Shown piece after piece: positions 5,177 through 8,146 of a DNA stretch of 8,146 nt. Position 1 is the stretch's first letter. The number at the start of each line of letters is the position of its first letter. This stretch comes from Microbacteriaceae bacterium (lineage in GTDB: Bacteria; Actinomycetota; Actinomycetes; Actinomycetales; Microbacteriaceae): the NCBI GenBank assembly GCA_011620705.1, contig WOYR01000236.1, positions 1 to 8,146 on the forward strand, given 5' to 3'. The notes beneath the pieces are model-generated. The model was not told the DNA's origin and made no database searches. It saw only the letters and a list, made by a program, of their open reading frames with translations. The translations under genes and the position numbers were made by a program.

Positions 5177-6775
5177 CTATTCCCACTCGATCGTCCCCGG
5201 CGGCTTCGAGGTGACGTCGAGCACGACCCGGTTCACGCCCGCGACCTCGTTGGTGATCCGGGTCGAGATGCGGGCGAGCACCTCGTAGGGCAGGCGCGTC
5301 CAGTCGGCGGTCATCGCATCCTCGGATGACACCGGCCGCAGCACGATCGGGTGCCCGTAGCTGCGCCCGTCGCCCTGCACACCGACCGAGCGGACGTCGG
5401 CCAGGAGCACGACCGGGCACTGCCAGATCTCGCCGTCCAGACCCGCGGCGGTCAACTCGGAGCGGGCGATGGCGTCCGCCTTCCTGAGCAGTTCGAGGCG
5501 CGCCGCGGTGACCTCGCCGACGATCCGGATGCCGAGCCCCGGCCCCGGGAAGGGCTGGCGCCCCACGATCGCCTCTGGCAGTCCGAGCTCGCGCCCGATG
5601 GCCCGCACTTCGTCCTTGAACAGCATGCGCAGCGGTTCGACCAGCTCGAATTGCAGGTCTTCCGGCAGGCCGCCCACGTTGTGGTGGCTCTTGATGTTGG
5701 CGGTGCCGGTGCCGCCGCCGGATTCGACGACATCCGGATACAGGGTGCCCTGCACCAGGAAGCGGATCGGGTCGCCGTCGGCCGCCGACTCGGCGACCAG
5801 CTCCGCCTGCGCCTGCTCGAAGGTGCGGATGAACTCGCGCCCGATGATCTTGCGCTTCTGCTCGGGGTCGGTGACCCCGGCGAGCGCGGTGAGGAACTGC
5901 TCGGCCGCGTCGATGGTGACGAGCCGGATGCCGGTGGCCGCCACATAGTCCTGCTCCACCTGCTCGCGCTCGCCGGCGCGCAGCAGCCCGTGGTCGACGA
6001 AGACGCACACCAGCTGATCGCCGACCGCCTTGTGCACGAGCGCGGCGGCGACCGCCGAATCCACGCCGCCCGACAGCCCGCAGATCGCCTTTCCGCCGCC
6101 GAGCTGCGCGCGGATCCTCTCGACCTGCTCGGCGATCACATTGCCGCTGTTCCATTCACCCGGGATGCCCGCCGCCCCGTGCAGGAAGTTCTCGATCACC
6201 CGCTGGCCGTACGGCGAGTGCTTCACCTCGGGATGCCACTGCACCCCGTACAGCTTGCGGGCGTCGCTCGCGAACGCGGCCACCGGGGTCGCATCGCTGC
6301 TGGCAAGAACCTCGAAGCCCTCCGGCGCTGTGACGACGGAGTCGCCGTGGCTCATCCACGCGGTCTGCTCGGCGGGCTGACCCGCGAGGAGGACGCCGCC
6401 GGGCGCGCCGGGCGCTCCATCGGGGCGGGTCAGTCTCACCGTGGTCGAGCCGTACTCCCGCACCCCTGTGGGTGCGACCTCCCCGCCGAGCTGCTGCGCC
6501 ATGACCTGGAATCCGTAGCAGATGCCGAGCGTGGGCACGCCGAGTTCGAGCACGTCCGGATCCAGCTCGGGCGAGCCCTCCTCGTAGACGCTGGACGGGC
6601 CCCCGCTGAGCACGATCCCCGCCGGGTTCCTCGCCTTCACCTCGGCGGCCGTGATGGTGTGCGGCACGATCTCGCTGTACACGCCGGCCTCGCGCACACG
6701 GCGCGCGATCAGCTGAGCGTACTGCGCTCCGAAGTCGACGACGAGGACCGGATGCTCCTCCCCGCCTGTCGTCAC
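5177..6775 (-). CDS. guaA: GMP synthase (glutamine-hydrolysing)
   Basis: GMP synthase converts XMP, ATP and glutamine to GMP in the last step of guanine nucleotide synthesis. The 532-residue protein is full length. The class I glutamine amidotransferase domain (about 9-200) shows VDFGAQY, LSGGPSSVYE (56-65), the nucleophile C86 in GICYGFQ, and H181 with E183 in WHPEV. The ATP-pyrophosphatase domain follows with the PP-loop LSGGVDSA (234-241) and VDHGLLR (260-266). The C-terminal dimerisation domain ends in the characteristic PPGTIEWE. The start is GTG at 6775, inside the GTGA overlap with the DUF3817 stop, with GAGG 5 nt upstream in the preceding gene's codons, so translation is coupled. The first family residues (VLVVDFGAQY) fall about ten codons in, which supports this start. 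All key residues are present. No guanine riboswitch or separate promoter was seen in front of it. Confidence 0.98.
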   Translation of the reverse strand: MTTGGEEHPVLVVDFGAQYAQLIARRVREAGVYSEIVPHTITAAEVKARNPAGIVLSGGPSSVYEEGSPELDPDVLELGVPTLGICYGFQVMAQQLGGEVAPTGVREYGSTTVRLTRPDGAPGAPGGVLLAGQPAEQTAWMSHGDSVVTAPEGFEVLASSDATPVAAFASDARKLYGVQWHPEVKHSPYGQRVIENFLHGAAGIPGEWNSGNVIAEQVERIRAQLGGGKAICGLSGGVDSAVAAALVHKAVGDQLVCVFVDHGLLRAGEREQVEQDYVAATGIRLVTIDAAEQFLTALAGVTDPEQKRKIIGREFIRTFEQAQAELVAESAADGDPIRFLVQGTLYPDVVESGGGTGTANIKSHHNVGGLPEDLQFELVEPLRMLFKDEVRAIGRELGLPEAIVGRQPFPGPGLGIRIVGEVTAARLELLRKADAIARSELTAAGLDGEIWQCPVVLLADVRSVGVQGDGRSYGHPIVLRPVSSEDAMTADWTRLPYEVLARISTRITNEVAGVNRVVLDVTSKPPGTIEWE

Positions 6776-7227
6776 ACCGCCGCCTCAGCGGAGGCAGGCG
6801 CCCCCACCGCGGCCTGACGGGCCTCGGTCTGCGCGATCCGCCCCTGGATGTATGCCGGGATGCGGAACTCGAAGTAGAACGACAGGAAGGGGATCACGCC
6901 GCCGAGCGCGAACCACAGGAACCGCCCGAACGAGAACCGCACCATCCGCCACAGCAGGAAGTCCAGCCCGAGGTAGAGCACGTAGAGCCAGCCGTGGGTG
7001 ATCAGCTCGAGCGTGGAGAAGTTGACCGCCGTGATCTCCTTCGGCGGCACGAGGGCGACAAGGCCGAAGGGGCCTCCCACCTCGATATCGACGCCGAAGC
7101 CGTAGCGGAACACCATCATCAGGCAGAGTCCGAGCAGCAGGACACCGGTGATGATCGCGGAGACCCGGAAGATGCGCAGCAGCATGCGGACGCGGGGGAC
7201 GTCCTCGAAGCGGGGTCCGGTCGGCAT
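6772..7227 (-). CDS. DUF3817 domain membrane protein
   Basis: This 151-residue protein matches the DUF3817 family of small actinobacterial membrane proteins of unknown function. It has a first membrane helix at about 20-40, then the conserved THGWLYVLYLG (77-87) starting the second helix (to about 94), and GGVIPFLSFYFE (109-120) in the third. An Ala-rich hydrophilic C-terminus follows. Its stop overlaps the guaA GTG by 4 nt, and it lies 4 nt after the SURF1 stop. The neighbourhood SURF1 - DUF3817 - guaA is, to my knowledge, common in Microbacteriaceae. A TAGACT hexamer 6 nt upstream of ATG 7227 could give this gene and guaA their own leaderless promoter within the operon. Confidence 0.92.
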   Translation of the reverse strand: MPTGPRFEDVPRVRMLLRIFRVSAIITGVLLLGLCLMMVFRYGFGVDIEVGGPFGLVALVPPKEITAVNFSTLELITHGWLYVLYLGLDFLLWRMVRFSFGRFLWFALGGVIPFLSFYFEFRIPAYIQGRIAQTEARQAAVGAPASAEAAV

Positions 7228-7231
7228 GGCC

Positions 7232-7990
7232 TCAGTCTACGTCCGCGCGCTCCTCCACCTGGTCCTGCACCAGCCGGTACCAGAGGTAGATCGCGAATCC
7301 GGCGAAGATCGCCCACTCGGCCGCGTAGAAGAGGTTGAGCCAGTTGAGCGACACCTCCCGGCTGGGTGCGGGCGAGTCGATCGGGTCGAGGCCGGCAGCG
7401 GGCGCCGCCGCGACGAGGTAGCCGCCGTACACGGTGCCGTCGAAGCTCTCCCACTGGTTGATGAACGCGGGGACGGATGCCGCGCTCTGCACGCCGTTCG
7501 GCACGTCCCGCTGATCCGGCGGCTCGCTGGGCAGGTACCGCCCGATCAGTGGGCTCGCGATCGCCGCGGAGTCCTCGGCCGCCACCGCCTCGGCGCGCGT
7601 CGGCGCCCAGCCGAGAGCGACCGCGAGTTCGCCCGTGCCGGTGCGCGCATGTCCGACGAGCCAGTAGCCGGCAGTCCCCCCGTTGAGCCGTTTGCTGAGC
7701 ACGACGAAATCGCCGGGGACCAGGGTCGCGTCGGTGGTGACCATCCGGCCCAGCTGCTCGCCGGTGACGGCCGCGCCGGGCTTCGACAGGGTGCTGAGCG
7801 CGATCGGCGTCTCGGTGTCGGTGCGGTCGACCTGAGCCGTCGCGAAGCTGCGGGAGATCTGCCACTGGCCCAGTGCCGCGAATCCCGCCGCGATGGCGAG
7901 TGCCAGGACGAGGGCGGCGATCCAGCGCGGCTGCCTGGCGATCCTCCAGAATGCGGGCCCGAGCCGTCGGGCGGCGGGAGCGGTGCTCAT
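7232..7990 (-). CDS. SURF1 family cytochrome oxidase assembly protein
   Basis: SURF1-family proteins help assemble haem-copper cytochrome c oxidase in the membrane. The 252-residue product has the family topology: a basic N-terminus, a first membrane helix (about 22-43) ending in the conserved LGQWQISR (40-47), an extracytoplasmic domain of about 170 residues, and a second helix (about 217-240) within NWLNLFYAAEWAIFAGFAIY. The outside domain keeps LGWAP (126-130) and the tryptophan/tyrosine-rich YWLVGHAR region (109-116). ATG 7990 overlaps the upstream stop by one base (TGATG), and GGAG lies 5 nt before it inside the upstream coding sequence, a good ribosome binding site that decides this start. 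It is followed by the DUF3817 gene after 4 nt. The family assignment is strong; function in oxidase assembly is taken from the family. Confidence 0.93.
   Translation of the reverse strand: MSTAPAARRLGPAFWRIARQPRWIAALVLALAIAAGFAALGQWQISRSFATAQVDRTDTETPIALSTLSKPGAAVTGEQLGRMVTTDATLVPGDFVVLSKRLNGGTAGYWLVGHARTGTGELAVALGWAPTRAEAVAAEDSAAIASPLIGRYLPSEPPDQRDVPNGVQSAASVPAFINQWESFDGTVYGGYLVAAAPAAGLDPIDSPAPSREVSLNWLNLFYAAEWAIFAGFAIYLWYRLVQDQVEERADVD
7234..7239 (-). promoter_or_regulatory. Putative internal -10 element for DUF3817-guaA (TAGACT)
   Basis: On the minus strand TAGACT is followed by 6 nt and ATG 7227, identical in sequence and spacing to the site before the BI-1 gene. It sits in the last codons of the SURF1 gene and overlaps its TGA stop. 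If active, it would allow guaA expression independent of SURF1. Confidence 0.5.
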
Positions 7991-8146
7991 CAGTACTCCG
8001 GGTCGCGGCCGCGGTCGGCCGGGATGTCGTGATCGCTCTGCTGCTCGGCCTGGCGCGCGATGCGGCTCTCGGCGTCGTCCTCGGTGCGGCCGTCGGCGGT
8101 GGAGTCGGCGGTGGAGTCGGCGGTGGAGAGGCCTTCCTCGCCGGCC
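7990..8146 (-). CDS. C-terminal tail of an unidentified protein (partial)
   Basis: An open frame enters from the right edge and ends in TGA (7992-7990), sharing one base with the SURF1 ATG. The visible 51 residues are hydrophilic and low in complexity: AGEEGL, then STAD three times, then an acidic and Gln/Arg-rich end finishing in RGRDPEY. No catalytic motif or membrane segment is visible, so no family can be assigned. The tight overlap and consistent codon use support a real gene translationally coupled to SURF1. A small membrane protein of the DUF3099 type is sometimes found at this place in related genomes; I cannot confirm that here. Confidence 0.7.
   Translation of the reverse strand, partial: AGEEGLSTADSTADSTADGRTEDDAESRIARQAEQQSDHDIPADRGRDPEY
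8092..8127. repeat. Three perfect 12-nt tandem copies inside the partial gene
   Basis: GTCGGCGGTGGA occurs three times head to tail (8092, 8104, 8116). On the coding strand this gives STAD three times in the C-terminal tail. The unit keeps the reading frame, so copy number could vary by slippage without breaking the gene. Confidence 0.92.

Noticed and set aside
3907..5214. Plus-strand 435-residue frame spanning the unknown membrane gene and the BI-1 gene
   Set aside because: It is Arg/Gly-rich out-of-frame sequence; the real frames have membrane helices and family motifs.
5351..6817. Plus-strand 488-residue frame
   Set aside because: It is antisense to guaA, which carries all catalytic motifs; there is no family resemblance on the plus strand.

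Overview
The window is GC-rich (about 70 %) chromosomal DNA of a high-GC Gram-positive bacterium. Microbacteriaceae, probably Microbacterium or a close relative, fits best. The reasons are the GC-ending codons, the -10-like hexamers lying directly on start codons, and the order SURF1 - DUF3817 - guaA, which I recall from that family. This placement is by recognition, not by a search.

Layout. (1) 1-952, minus: N-terminal 317 residues of a PcrA/UvrD helicase, running off the left edge. (2) 953-2383: an accessory island. One plus-strand gene (1260-2144) encodes an AbiEi-type winged helix joined to a DUF559 (Vsr-like, PD-(D/E)XK) nuclease fold. On each side lies an approximately 85-nt inverted-repeat element built from the same 16-nt arm, with a loop of exactly 53 nt in both copies. 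The left copy has an outer tail of 15-nt tandem arm copies whose similarity to the arm falls steadily with distance. A GC-rich 13-nt tandem repeat follows the right copy. (3) 2384-3391, minus: a glycerophosphodiester phosphodiesterase-family enzyme. (4) 3417-5164, plus: three membrane proteins in tight order (zinc-ribbon/DUF4190, an unrecognised multi-pass protein, and a Bax inhibitor-1/YccA-family protein). (5) 5177-8146, minus: an operon-like run read right to left: the acidic C-terminal tail of an unidentified gene, a SURF1 protein, a DUF3817 membrane protein and GMP synthase guaA, with 1-nt and 4-nt gene overlaps.

Most of the window is ordinary housekeeping sequence. The part worth attention is the island. 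Paired palindromic repeats around a nuclease-like gene recall the REPIN/RAYT arrangement (REP palindromes around a REP-associated tyrosine transposase), but here the central gene belongs to a different nuclease family. Whether gene and repeats form one functional unit is an inference that genome-wide comparison could test.

Several genes carry a TANNNT hexamer 6-9 nt before the start codon, which suggests leaderless transcripts. Two of these, before the BI-1 gene and the DUF3817 gene, are the same TAGACT-N6-ATG arrangement and overlap the preceding stop codon.
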